The translations under genes and the position numbers were made by a program. DNA of 64,000 nucleotides, taken from positions 248,001 through 312,000 of the forward strand of contig NZ_WMDQ01000005.1 of assembly GCF_009707955.1 (NCBI RefSeq), read 5' to 3'. The notes beneath the pieces are model-generated. The model did no database searches. It saw only the letters and a list, made by a program, of their open reading frames with translations, and was not told where the DNA came from. Shown here piece by piece: positions 53,939 to 63,286 of the stretch; position 1 is the first letter of the stretch, and each line of letters begins with the position of its first letter. The stretch is from Flavobacterium sp. LC2016-13. GTDB taxonomy: Bacteria; Bacteroidota; Bacteroidia; Flavobacteriales; Flavobacteriaceae.

Positions 53939-54731
53939 TTTTCTTCATTTTTTTGATTGTTAAAATTATCCTGTAGGGCAAAATAAGTAATATAAAATTT
54001 CTAAAGAGACCATAAATTGGATACCATCCAAAATAAAAATTGTCTTTTATAATCTGTATTCTGCTTTTTACCTGTTGCTTTCTTTTTTGCAAAGAAATCC
54101 CTTTTTCGTTTATTTCTATTTGTGTTAAATATTCTTTTATGTTTGCCATCTTATATTTTTTTAAAATAGCAAAAAAGAAAGCATAATCTTCTGCAGATTT
54201 ATACTTTGTAGGATAATAACCAATTGTTTCTATTATAGAAGTACAAAACATTATTGCAGGATGAATAAGCATTGAATTGAAATACATTTTCTTTTCTATA
54301 TCTTTATGATTCAACGGAAGATTGATTGCATATAAGAATTTATTGTCACAATCTACAGCCAATACATTTGAACCGACAATTTTAATTTCGGGATTTTCTT
54401 TTAAAAATTGAGACTGGATCTGAAATCTTTTTCCCAAACAAATATCGCCGCAATCTAATCTTGCAACATATTCGTATTTATTAGCTTGTGCTATTTTTAA
54501 TCCGTTATTCAGCGCTGATTCTATTCCTTCGTTTTTTTCTAAAATTTTGAACAGAATTTTTCCATTTGCTTTAAATTCTTCAGAAATTAAATCTTTGTCT
54601 AAAATAACTGTACTTCCATCATCAACAATTAATACATCTGAATTTTCATCTGCATCTATAGATTTTAATGATTTTAACAAACCTTCTATATTATTATAAT
54701 GTGGAATTAAAACAAGAATTTTATTCATCAT
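53931..54731 (-). CDS. Glycosyltransferase family 2
   Basis: A 266-residue GT-A enzyme with the start ILVLIPHYNNIEGLLKSL, VDDGST and the ARLDCGDI metal site. A hydrophobic segment is near the C-terminus. It adds a sugar to the repeat unit. It overlaps both polymerase-like genes. Confidence 0.88.
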   Translation of the reverse strand: MMNKILVLIPHYNNIEGLLKSLKSIDADENSDVLIVDDGSTVILDKDLISEEFKANGKILFKILEKNEGIESALNNGLKIAQANKYEYVARLDCGDICLGKRFQIQSQFLKENPEIKIVGSNVLAVDCDNKFLYAINLPLNHKDIEKKMYFNSMLIHPAIMFCTSIIETIGYYPTKYKSAEDYAFFFAILKKYKMANIKEYLTQIEINEKGISLQKRKQQVKSRIQIIKDNFYFGWYPIYGLFRNFILLILPYRIILTIKKMKKNA

Positions 54732-56112
54732 TTAAATTTAATGGTTTGTATCTCATTCGAATCAAAATAACTAAACTCAACCAAACACCATACATTCTAA
54801 AAGTATCTATTTGAAACCAATTTATATATAATCCTACAAGAGAAATTAAAATAATTATCAATAACACTTTTTCTTCATCTTTTGCTTTTTTCAATAAAGA
54901 TTTGGTTTCTTTCAAAGAAAAATAAATCAGTATTAAAAAAAAACCAATGCCAACTAATCCTGTTTCGGCAAGTAAGCGGGTATAAATATTATATCCTGGT
55001 GGAAAAGATTTTTCGTTTTTGTTTTTGTAGAGAAGTTCGAATTCGTAGTTATTTCTTGTTGCCCAGATCGGATAATGAGTTCTAATATGATATGCCTGCT
55101 GTCCAAAACCTACTCCAATAATAGGATTTTCTAAAAAAACCTGCAGTGCTGCATACTGCATACCAAATCTTGATTGATTGGATACATTTTTGGTGAGATT
55201 CTTTTTAAAATCTAAAGTATCGACTTTTTTGCTTATAGAATTTACTATTTTTTCTCCGTTAAAAAGAAGTAAAAAACAAAAAACTAACCCAAATCCGATG
55301 ATAGATTTTAATATATACGATTTAAAACGTGGGTCTTTGTACAAAAAACTGCAAAATAAAAATAGCTGAATAATAACAACTACAAGTCCAGTTCTCGAGC
55401 CAGAAAAATAGGTTAAAAATAAAATCGCAAAAGCTGGTAAAAACTTAAACGGACTTTTATGTGTTAGAATATAACTAAACATCCAACCAGAAATAGTTAT
55501 AAGATAAATGGCCAAAAAAGGGGGTTCGTATGCAATCGATGAAATTCTTTCAGCAGAATGAAGCTTAACTTCTAAAAAAGGAAAATAACTGAATAATTTT
55601 AGAACAGGGAATAAAAATCCAAAACCAAAAATTACAACTAATGTCTCTAGAAATCCGTAAGTAAATGCTACTATTAATGACAGTAAAAATACCTTTCTTA
55701 TTTTTAAAAGAATATCAGAAACTTTCATTTTATAAATAACATTCCAGTACAGTAAAAAGAAAAAAATACAAGAGAGTAACACAGCAAAATATTGTCTCAA
55801 AAAGCGATTAAAACCACCGGTATGCTTAAAGTAACTATAAAAAACAGTCTTTCCATTTAATAAGGTCGTTATAAAACACCAGAGTAAAAAGAATACTAAT
55901 AATTGAAAAAGTGTACTTTTATAAGGAACAGCTATTTTTTTTTGTGCTATACATTCAACAATTAAAACTAAGAAACCTAAAAGAAAAAAAATAGCTCCGG
56001 ATTCTGTTTTAAATTCACCTAAAAATGAAATGCCTCTATATTCATTAAATGAAAAAAAGAAGAGCCCGACATAAAACAGAAATGTATATATTTTTGATAA
56101 CGGCGTATTCAT
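54721..56112 (-). CDS. O-antigen ligase/polymerase-like membrane protein (second of two)
   Basis: A 463-residue protein with about twelve membrane helices, TYFSGSRTGLVVV in the middle, and a periplasmic loop with NPIIGVGFGQQAYHIRTHYP, as in O-antigen polymerases. It is adjacent to the flippase gene (no gap), so it may be the true Wzy of the locus. Confidence 0.85.
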   Translation of the reverse strand: MNTPLSKIYTFLFYVGLFFFSFNEYRGISFLGEFKTESGAIFFLLGFLVLIVECIAQKKIAVPYKSTLFQLLVFFLLWCFITTLLNGKTVFYSYFKHTGGFNRFLRQYFAVLLSCIFFFLLYWNVIYKMKVSDILLKIRKVFLLSLIVAFTYGFLETLVVIFGFGFLFPVLKLFSYFPFLEVKLHSAERISSIAYEPPFLAIYLITISGWMFSYILTHKSPFKFLPAFAILFLTYFSGSRTGLVVVIIQLFLFCSFLYKDPRFKSYILKSIIGFGLVFCFLLLFNGEKIVNSISKKVDTLDFKKNLTKNVSNQSRFGMQYAALQVFLENPIIGVGFGQQAYHIRTHYPIWATRNNYEFELLYKNKNEKSFPPGYNIYTRLLAETGLVGIGFFLILIYFSLKETKSLLKKAKDEEKVLLIIILISLVGLYINWFQIDTFRMYGVWLSLVILIRMRYKPLNLNDE

Positions 56113-57333
56113 TTATTTTTCATTTTTAATTTGATTATAAAGCATTTGTTTACAAATTATACTCCTTAAAAACCAGACGATAATTATGTTTATTGTTATC
56201 ATCTCTATTGAATCAACAAAAATAAAAGTAAATAATAAAATAAAGATTGTAATAATGACAATCCATAAATTGGATTTTCTTAATGTTTTTATAGATGTTT
56301 TTGCTTCAAATGCGGCACTTACAGATGATGCATATAACCTTATTATTCCTGTAAGTAAAAGCAAAATAATAATGCTTAAATATTGATCGAAAGGAAATTT
56401 GATTACTTTAAAATAATGGAGTAAAAATGTAATTGTGCATAAACAAATTGACATCATGATTCCAAATAAGAGTACTTTTATTAAGAATTTTTGAAAATCC
56501 TTTTTTACAAAATTATTCTTGAAATAAATCAACTGTTTAAACCCAATATAACTTTGAATAATAGAAAATGGCGCCAAAAAAAAAGTGCTCAAATAAAAGA
56601 AATCTCCAAACTTTTCAAATGTATATTTATGCTCTACAATAAAACGATCTGCAAAAATTATTAAGGAGAAAGAGGATATTGATATAAAAAAATGAAACGA
56701 AGATTCGAATAATTGCTTGTTGGATATCTCTGTACTAAAATTAAATTTTATCTTTTTAATGATATAAAAAAGATACGAAACAAAGCAAACTATTGTAATC
56801 GTCGAAATTATATTTAGAAATAAGTAAAAATCTGAATAGTTATAAATTAAATATATTGCTGCCAAGAAAAACATTCCTATTTTCCAACTATTTGATAAAA
56901 ACTGCGATAATGTAAAGTTTGAATTTAAACGCAATATTGAAAATAAAATCGTTGATCCGATAATACTCAAACTCGAAAAAAACAAAAAAAAAGTGTTGAT
57001 CTTAATTTCTTTATACCAATGTCTGAAAAGTATTGTTCCCGTTAAAGCCGAAAAAATAGTAAAAAACAGAATTAAAAAAAGTAATGGTTTTTGAGTACTT
57101 ATTTGATCTTTTGTTTCAGGCTTTGAAAAACGCAAAAATACCTGCTCGGTTCCAAAAATTCCAAAAACATATATAACGGAAAAATAGGTTATAAAAATAG
57201 ATAAATATCCATAAATTTCTGGGCTTAAAATTTCTTTCATAAAGATATTTGAAGCAAAAAAACTTAAAGCTCCAAACATCAATACAATTAATGATGTATG
57301 CTGAAAAAAATATTTTCGGAATAAAATTATCAA
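56113..57333 (-). CDS. Wzx-like polysaccharide flippase
   Basis: A 406-residue membrane protein with about twelve helices, of the MVF/MATE-like polysaccharide transporter type (opening ASNIFMKEILSPEIYGYLSIF). It should flip the lipid-linked repeat unit. The start codon is TTG. An intrinsic terminator lies just upstream at 57351-57378. Confidence 0.82.
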   Translation of the reverse strand: MIILFRKYFFQHTSLIVLMFGALSFFASNIFMKEILSPEIYGYLSIFITYFSVIYVFGIFGTEQVFLRFSKPETKDQISTQKPLLFLILFFTIFSALTGTILFRHWYKEIKINTFFLFFSSLSIIGSTILFSILRLNSNFTLSQFLSNSWKIGMFFLAAIYLIYNYSDFYLFLNIISTITIVCFVSYLFYIIKKIKFNFSTEISNKQLFESSFHFFISISSFSLIIFADRFIVEHKYTFEKFGDFFYLSTFFLAPFSIIQSYIGFKQLIYFKNNFVKKDFQKFLIKVLLFGIMMSICLCTITFLLHYFKVIKFPFDQYLSIIILLLLTGIIRLYASSVSAAFEAKTSIKTLRKSNLWIVIITIFILLFTFIFVDSIEMITINIIIVWFLRSIICKQMLYNQIKNEK

Positions 57334-57350
57334 TATATTTTATATTAAAA

Positions 57351-57378
57351 AGGTTAATTCATCATTATGAATTAACCT
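57351..57378 (-). terminator. Intrinsic terminator inside the polysaccharide locus
   Basis: AGGTTAATTCAT and its exact complement flank a four-base loop. On the minus strand it is followed by TTTTTAATATA. It lies after the lipoprotein gene and before the flippase, and so may control read-through into the sugar-assembly genes. Confidence 0.75.
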
Positions 57379-57407
57379 CTATGTTTATCTTTTATATTTG
57401 TTTCTAT

Positions 57408-57944
57408 CTACAATTTTGTGTTTTCTATTTTTTCAATCTCAACATATATTGCAGGTTTCGTATTAAAAATTGGGTCATAATTGCCTTTCTTTTCTATAAA
57501 TGAAGCCGTACCTGTTGTTGAATCAAAATTTATGAACTCGTTAGGAGTAAAATATTTTAACAAATCCTTTTGTTCAATTTTAAAAGTTCTTCCGCTGTAA
57601 CTTAATCCAATAGAATTGATTTTTATCGGCTGTTGTCCTATCTTAGAGCTTATGTCAAAACGAATATCATTTGGTAAAATTCCTTCCGGAACACTAAAAG
57701 TAACTATTTGCGATTCTGGTTTTCCTTTTACGCCGTTGTAAACCGTATTTTTTTCATCAAAAAAAGCTATTGATGCATCTTTATAAAAAAGAATTAATTC
57801 ATCATCTTTTTGTATGTTTAAATCAACAATTACATCAAAAGTATTTGCTTTAATTTCTTCAACTGGTGGTTGCGTTTCTTTATTTTTACAAGAAATGAAA
57901 CATACAACAAGAATTAGATTTATTAAGATAGATTTATTATTCAT
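57408..57944 (-). CDS. Hypothetical lipoprotein of the polysaccharide locus
   Basis: A 178-residue protein with a lipoprotein signal ending FISC (Cys19) and a beta-rich mature part; not recognised. The frame can be extended to 57980, but the element TACATTTG at 57962-57969 overlaps that extension, and the shorter start gives a standard signal peptide. It could be an outer-membrane partner of the export machinery (inference). Confidence 0.7.
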   Translation of the reverse strand: MNNKSILINLILVVCFISCKNKETQPPVEEIKANTFDVIVDLNIQKDDELILFYKDASIAFFDEKNTVYNGVKGKPESQIVTFSVPEGILPNDIRFDISSKIGQQPIKINSIGLSYSGRTFKIEQKDLLKYFTPNEFINFDSTTGTASFIEKKGNYDPIFNTKPAIYVEIEKIENTKL

Positions 57945-57961
57945 TGTTTTAATTTTTTTGA

Positions 57962-57969
57962 CAAATGTA
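57962..57969 (-). promoter_or_regulatory. -7 element of the lipoprotein gene
   Basis: TACATTTG on the minus strand matches TAnnTTTG, 17 bases before the preferred ATG at 57944. Confidence 0.5.
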
Positions 57970-57996
57970 ATTTTTTTCATCTAATAATTAACAATA

Positions 57997-58974
57997 TTAA
58001 ACAGTCAAAATACGTGATTGTTTTCTATAAAAATCAACAAAAATTTTAACCAAAATAAATCCCAAAATAAAGATTATCGGTAAAATAAGCTTCAAATTAC
58101 CTCCAAATGTTATAAATTCTTTGTTCAAAACAATACTGTTCTCTTTTATAATTTTATCAAAACCTATAAGTTCAATTTTATGATATGCTTGTTCATTAAT
58201 TAATACATCTTTCGTTTTAATAATATCATTCAACTGAGTATTTTCGTTATAATAAACCAGTTTATCACTTTTAGCATTGCTATTTGTTGACTTAGAAAAA
58301 TTATTCAAAACACCATCAATCTGTTTGATGATAGTATCATTTTGTTTCATTTTTAACTGAACGTTTCTATACATTTCTTTTTGTATTTTACTAAAATGAT
58401 CAGATGTATTAAAATATTTCAAAAGTGGTTTAACAAGTTCATCTTCAGAAATTTTGTTTTTTGTATCCAGAACTATAGTCTGATAGGTATAATTTTTACT
58501 AGTAATATTTTCTTGGAGAACCTTTTTTATATCCCCATCTTCGGCCATCAATTTAATTAGTTCAAAATTTTCAGGTTTATTATTGATAAAATTATATACA
58601 TCTGCTATAGGTTTAATTTCTATAGATTTCAGATTACTAGGTTTTTTAATTCCTAAAGTCTTTAAAAATGTTGTATCATTTTCGTTAATTTTAGAAGTAA
58701 TCAGATCGATTTTAGAATACAGATAATCAGTACTACCAAAATTTGGTGCCACAATAATTTGATGTTGATATTTTTTCTGCGTTTTATCAAGAAATATTCC
58801 CAAAGCAAATCCTGCAATAATCAAAATCAAAACAATAATCCAATTCTTTACAAAGAATTGAATGCCTCTAAAAATAAAACTATTAATTCTATCCAAAAAA
58901 GCACTGATTTTTTTAGATATCTGAGCCAAATCAATTTCCTGATCTGTATTATTCTGGGGTACTTTTGTACTCAT
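57997..58974 (-). CDS. Wzz-like chain-length/polysaccharide co-polymerase protein
   Basis: A 325-residue protein with membrane helices near residues 42-62 and 290-312 and a periplasmic, partly coiled-coil region between them, the topology of Wzz/PCP proteins. No kinase domain is attached (no Walker motif). It probably sets polymer length. It is placed 8 bases after the DUF6909 gene and heads the polysaccharide genes. Confidence 0.7.
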   Translation of the reverse strand: MSTKVPQNNTDQEIDLAQISKKISAFLDRINSFIFRGIQFFVKNWIIVLILIIAGFALGIFLDKTQKKYQHQIIVAPNFGSTDYLYSKIDLITSKINENDTTFLKTLGIKKPSNLKSIEIKPIADVYNFINNKPENFELIKLMAEDGDIKKVLQENITSKNYTYQTIVLDTKNKISEDELVKPLLKYFNTSDHFSKIQKEMYRNVQLKMKQNDTIIKQIDGVLNNFSKSTNSNAKSDKLVYYNENTQLNDIIKTKDVLINEQAYHKIELIGFDKIIKENSIVLNKEFITFGGNLKLILPIIFILGFILVKIFVDFYRKQSRILTV

Positions 58975-58982
58975 TTATGTTT

Positions 58983-60662
58983 TTATTTTACGTTGAAAAT
59001 TTGTTCCAAAATTTTAATAGTAATCAAATATGTTGGTTTTACACCTGTTGTTCCCAATCCGCCAGAAGCCAATGTACTTCCGGTTTCCAAAGGATTATCT
59101 GAGGCATAATATGCGTAGCGAACTTTAATATCGTGCGGAACGCTTTTTCTGATTTTTGATGCTGACTGAATCGCTTTTTGATAATACGAACCTTCCATTT
59201 CAAGACCAATCACACCCCATGTCGATTCGTGAAAGAACTTCAATAAATCTCTGTTTTGTAATGATGTTCCTAAAACGGTAACCATAGCACCTTCAAAAAC
59301 AGCAATGTCATTTCCTTCAAACATAGCGCCTGTTAATTCATTTTCGAAGAAATAATTATCTGCCGTTCCTTCGTTTATGTGTGCTGACGGAATCATAATA
59401 TCTCCTTTTCCGCCTTCCAGAATTCCGGCTTTTCCCATTATCGAAACTGACTTAACATTCAATAAAGTGTCTTTTTTATACGGTTTCAAAAGTTCGTCAA
59501 TGGTTTCATAAGCTTGTTCTCCAAAAGCATAATCCATTACAATTATAACTGGCTTTTCTTCTCCTGGTTCTGCTTTTGCGAAAGCGGTTTTCTTCCAATC
59601 GATTTGAGCAGTATCAAAAATTTGCACGTCAATGTTAGTTCCAGAAGTATCCGGCAATGAAATCATTCCGTTTTTTAAAGCCAGTTCTTCAACATGACTT
59701 CTAATTTCTTTTGCTCCGGACTTGCTTAATTCTTCATAAATAAAGAAATCTGATTTGTCTTTGAATTTTGTTTTTAACAACGGTGTTGCAAAAATAGAAT
59801 TCATTACACTGTGCATGTTGGCACTTATTACGTGAATTGGTCTTTTTAAAAGATTATTTGCTTTTAAAACTTCCTTAATATTTGTTGCCCAGATTTCACC
59901 ATGAATGTGGTGTCCAAGACGTTCTCTTAAAACCGGACTAAAAGTTATAGTTCGTTTATTATTATCTATTAATTCTTCGATCGCCAGTTTTCCTAACCAA
60001 TAAACAACATGCAGAAAACGGTCTGGCGCATTTTCTGATCCAAAAGCATCATAGATATCTAAAACTTCCTCAAAAGTTCTTCCTAGAATATTAGCAACGT
60101 GCGAAATTGCTTTTTCTTTTTCGATTAAAGATAATTTTTTGGTTTGCGTTACTGCTTGTTCTAGTTTCATCCAATCGCGCGAAACCTCGCCGCCATCGTC
60201 TAATAAAACTCGGTTTTTAATTTTATGCGATTCGATAAAAATAAAAGTCAAATGCGTCAGAATATCATAAATGTCTGAACGTCCGCGCGTGATTTCAACA
60301 TTCATTTGTTCTTCATCAATTCGGTAACAATTTCTTCTTCTTTTTGGAGGAACTATTGCCTGAAAATGTGATTTAGAATATCCTTCATCTGAAGTTAAAT
60401 TAATGAATCGGCATTGCTCGATTCCTATCGGAAGACGTTCTATAACGTACAAAAGTCCGTTTAGTTCTACTTTTTCTTCACCTATATTTCCGTAAATTTC
60501 AGGGCGTAAAGCCAATAATGATTCACGCAAACTATCGCCCGAAACTCCCATTGGTTTATAAAAACCACGGTTGAATAAATGGCGCATTGTAATGTACATT
60601 TTTTCTATCGCTGCAGATGATTCCTGCGCTCTTGATCTTGATATATGTTTAGTTTCTTTCAT
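58983..60662 (-). CDS. DUF6909 protein with a nucleoside phosphorylase-like signature
   Basis: A 559-residue soluble protein, matching my memory of DUF6909. The N-terminal half is helical (SRAQESSAAIEKMYITMRHL). The C-terminal half contains VIIVMDYAFGEQAYETIDEL and the motif IGLEMEGSYYQKA near residue 500, like the EMEG loop that holds ribose in purine nucleoside phosphorylases, MTA/SAH nucleosidases and AMP nucleosidases. A nucleosidase role is therefore possible; the substrate is unknown. The Wzz-like gene follows after 8 bases. Confidence 0.75.
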   Translation of the reverse strand: MKETKHISRSRAQESSAAIEKMYITMRHLFNRGFYKPMGVSGDSLRESLLALRPEIYGNIGEEKVELNGLLYVIERLPIGIEQCRFINLTSDEGYSKSHFQAIVPPKRRRNCYRIDEEQMNVEITRGRSDIYDILTHLTFIFIESHKIKNRVLLDDGGEVSRDWMKLEQAVTQTKKLSLIEKEKAISHVANILGRTFEEVLDIYDAFGSENAPDRFLHVVYWLGKLAIEELIDNNKRTITFSPVLRERLGHHIHGEIWATNIKEVLKANNLLKRPIHVISANMHSVMNSIFATPLLKTKFKDKSDFFIYEELSKSGAKEIRSHVEELALKNGMISLPDTSGTNIDVQIFDTAQIDWKKTAFAKAEPGEEKPVIIVMDYAFGEQAYETIDELLKPYKKDTLLNVKSVSIMGKAGILEGGKGDIMIPSAHINEGTADNYFFENELTGAMFEGNDIAVFEGAMVTVLGTSLQNRDLLKFFHESTWGVIGLEMEGSYYQKAIQSASKIRKSVPHDIKVRYAYYASDNPLETGSTLASGGLGTTGVKPTYLITIKILEQIFNVK

Positions 60663-60681
60663 GCTTTTTTATTTTAAAAAG

Positions 60682-60701
60682 ATCTTCTTACGAAAGAAGA
60701 T
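60682..60701 (-). promoter_or_regulatory. Small hairpin in the leader of the DUF6909 gene
   Basis: ATCTTCTT (60682-60689) pairs with AAGAAGAT (60694-60701) across a four-base loop, 20 bases before the ATG. Possible mRNA leader structure or weak terminator of the gene upstream. Confidence 0.35.
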
Positions 60702-60762
60702 GATTTGAATTTTTCGATTAAACGAAAATGATTTTATTATTTATAATTTTCAAAATTAACTT

Positions 60763-61074
60763 CTACTTTTTGAAAATTTTTATTTTCTGATAATAGTAAA
60801 TTATTCTCTTTATACATTCCTGATTATTGTCTGACATTATGAAAGCAAAATCCCAAATGTCTTTTGAAATGGAAAATAAACCCAGATCTGAACTAACATC
60901 CATTAAAATTTCATCATTCATCCAAAGGTCATTAATTGTATCAACTTTTGGATTTATTTCTGAAATTGAATCTAATAAATCGGTTAGAAAATATTCTTCT
61001 TCAACACCACTGAATATCTCAATTAACAAATCCTGAGATTTATATGCCGGTCTTAAATAATATTTATATTTCAC
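60763..61074 (-). CDS. Hypothetical small acidic protein
   Basis: A 103-residue soluble acidic protein, not recognised, with YLRPAYKSQDLLIEIFSG near the start and a basic end KIKIFKK. The start is GTG at 61074. It lies 18 bases after the GH3 gene and so is likely cotranscribed. Its size and acidity resemble immunity-type proteins, but no toxin gene is nearby. Confidence 0.6.
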   Translation of the reverse strand: MKYKYYLRPAYKSQDLLIEIFSGVEEEYFLTDLLDSISEINPKVDTINDLWMNDEILMDVSSDLGLFSISKDIWDFAFIMSDNNQECIKRIIYYYQKIKIFKK

Positions 61075-61092
61075 AAATACACCGTTGTTTTT

Positions 61093-62577
61093 CTATTTCA
61101 AATTATCTGCAATATCTCTATTGTTTGATAATCTCGGAATTTTATTTTGTCCGCCTAATTTTCCCTGAGATTTCATGTATTCCTGAAATCCGTTTTTAGA
61201 AACTTTGGTTACAACTACTTTTCTTAAAACATTTCCGGTAATTAAATCGTCGTAATAAATGTTTTTCTTTCGCATTGCGTTATCAATTGCTTCTGCAAAA
61301 CTTTCGATATTTTCAGGTTCACTTTCAAACTCAATAAACCATTCGTGATACGGTAATCCGCTTGACGGATTTATTTGTGGCGCAACTGTAAATTCGTTTA
61401 TTACTGTTTGAGTTCCTTGCGTTGCTTCTTTCATTGCTGTTTCTACTTCGGTAGCAATAACGTGTTCGCCAAAAGCAGAAATAAAATGCTTAATTCGGCC
61501 TGAAACAATAACACGATGCGGAAACAAAGAGGTAAACTGAACGGTGTCGCCAATATTATAACCCCAAAGTCCGGCATTTGTAGAAACAATCAAAGCATAA
61601 TTTACACCTAATTCTACTTCGCCAATTGTATATCTTTTTGGGTTTTCTGTAAAAAATTCATCTGTTTTAATGAACTCATAAAATATTCCTGAATTCAATA
61701 ACAGCAACATTCCTTTTGCTTTTTGCGAATCCTGATACGCAAAAAATCCTTCAGAGGCCGGAAACAACTCTATGCTGTCTACCTTTTTGCCAATCATGTT
61801 TTCAAACTTAGCCCGATAAGGTTCATAATTAACGCCTCCGTAAATAAACAAATTGAAGTTTTTAAATATTTCCTTTATCTTTTTTCCATTGCTTTTTTCC
61901 TGTAATTTTTCAAAATACATTTGAACCCATGATGGAATTCCTGAGATAACGCTCATGTCCTGATCGATTGTTTCGTCGACAATAGCATTTACTTTGGTTT
62001 CCCAATCTTCAATACAATTGGTTTCCCAAGAAGGCATTCTGTTTTTTTGTAAATATTTCGGAACAAAATGCGCTGCAATACCTGAAAGTCTTCCAAATTT
62101 AATTCCGTGTTTTTCAGTCAAAATTGGGCTTCCCTGAAGAAAAATCATTTTTCCATCTACAAAATCGGCATTTCCGGTTTCATGAATATAATGTAAAATG
62201 GCATTTCTAGAAGCTTTTATATGCGTTGGCATTGATTCTTTGGTCAACGGAATATATTTTGCTCCTGATGTTGTTCCTGATGTTTTGGCAAAATAAAGTG
62301 GTTTCCCTTTCCAGAGAATATTTTCTTCGCCTAACTTAACTTTTTCAATATATGTTTTTAAATCTTCGTAATCACGAATTGGAACGTTTTTTTGAAAATC
62401 TTCAAATGTTTTTATTTTATTAAATTGATGAGCAACTCCAAACTCTGTATCTTTTGCAGTATTAATTAAACTTTTAAAAACTGCTAATTGAGTTTCTACA
62501 GGTTTATTGGCCCAAGCCTGTGTTTGGTTGTATATTTTGCGGGCAAATAACTTTGCTGCTGCTGATTTAATTGACAT
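61093..62577 (-). CDS. GH3 auxin-responsive family acyl-amido synthetase
   Basis: A 494-residue adenylate-forming enzyme. The phosphate loop FAKTSGTTSGAKYIPLT is near residue 110, YPASEGFFAYQ-like FPASEGFFAYQ near 270 and GYNIGDTVQFT near 345. GH3 enzymes of plants join amino acids to acyl acids; bacterial members are common in Bacteroidota with unknown substrates. It starts 8 bases after the small membrane protein gene. Confidence 0.88.
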   Translation of the reverse strand: MSIKSAAAKLFARKIYNQTQAWANKPVETQLAVFKSLINTAKDTEFGVAHQFNKIKTFEDFQKNVPIRDYEDLKTYIEKVKLGEENILWKGKPLYFAKTSGTTSGAKYIPLTKESMPTHIKASRNAILHYIHETGNADFVDGKMIFLQGSPILTEKHGIKFGRLSGIAAHFVPKYLQKNRMPSWETNCIEDWETKVNAIVDETIDQDMSVISGIPSWVQMYFEKLQEKSNGKKIKEIFKNFNLFIYGGVNYEPYRAKFENMIGKKVDSIELFPASEGFFAYQDSQKAKGMLLLLNSGIFYEFIKTDEFFTENPKRYTIGEVELGVNYALIVSTNAGLWGYNIGDTVQFTSLFPHRVIVSGRIKHFISAFGEHVIATEVETAMKEATQGTQTVINEFTVAPQINPSSGLPYHEWFIEFESEPENIESFAEAIDNAMRKKNIYYDDLITGNVLRKVVVTKVSKNGFQEYMKSQGKLGGQNKIPRLSNNRDIADNLK

Positions 62578-62585
62578 TTTATACG

Positions 62586-63089
62586 CTATTTTTTGGCACT
62601 TTTACTTTTCTTGTTCTGTTTTTTCTCGCCTGACTCCTGCTCCATTTTTGCAACTTCTTCTCTTAATTTTATTTCTTCTTCAGAAGTTTTCATATTAAGA
62701 TCCGGTGTTTCTTCTGTTTCAGATAAAATAGAATCTTTATTGAATTTTGCATATTCCAGCTGACCGTTTAATACTTTTTGAATTCCTTTTATATAGGCTT
62801 CATTTTTCTTTAACGCTACTGCTAACGAATCTGATTTTATGGCTAATTCTGTTGCATTCTTTTTTAATTGTGTTGAAGAATACCCCGGAATAAATTCTCT
62901 TAATGGTGTAAAGGCAATTATGAAGGTAGTCACTAAAATTAGGAATATACCACCCAAAGAAAAAACCACAAATACATTCATTAAGGTAAGTTTGAATGAA
63001 AAAATTTCTTCAAACGTATCCACATTCAAAATTACCAATCGGTTTTTAATGAATAATTTTTTTCTTAAATTACGTTTTTTCCGTGCCAT
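62586..63089 (-). CDS. Hypothetical single-pass membrane protein with lysine-rich tail
   Basis: A 167-residue protein with a basic N-terminus (ARKKRNLRKKLFIKNR), one membrane helix (about residues 35-60), a short coiled coil and a Lys/Glu-rich C-terminus. It resembles the N-terminal anchor of some envelope M23 proteins but has no peptidase domain. It is the first gene of the operon with GH3, and is divergent from tatA. Confidence 0.7.
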   Translation of the reverse strand: MARKKRNLRKKLFIKNRLVILNVDTFEEIFSFKLTLMNVFVVFSLGGIFLILVTTFIIAFTPLREFIPGYSSTQLKKNATELAIKSDSLAVALKKNEAYIKGIQKVLNGQLEYAKFNKDSILSETEETPDLNMKTSEEEIKLREEVAKMEQESGEKKQNKKSKSAKK

Positions 63090-63107
63090 CTTGGATATTT
63101 ATACTCG

Positions 63108-63115
63108 CAAATATA
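63108..63115 (-). promoter_or_regulatory. -7 element of the GH3 operon
   Basis: TATATTTG on the minus strand matches TAnnTTTG, 18 bases before the ATG at 63089. Confidence 0.5.
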
Positions 63116-63211
63116 ATAAAATCGTGTTGCTGATACCCGAGAAAAATGAGGGAATACACTTATTTAATGATTTTATAAAATATTTAACGCTTTATTTTAA
63201 TCTAAATCTTC

Positions 63212-63240
63212 TTGTTGTTCGTATATTCTATATACCTTTG
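63212..63240 (+). promoter_or_regulatory. Promoter of tatA
   Basis: TTG at 63212-63214 and TACCTTTG at 63233-63240 match the -33/-7 pattern with 18-base spacing. The leader to the ATG at 63287 would be about 40 nt. Confidence 0.65.
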
Positions 63241-63286
63241 CAGGTACAATTAGAAATTAATTTGCTTCGGCATTAAATATACAACC

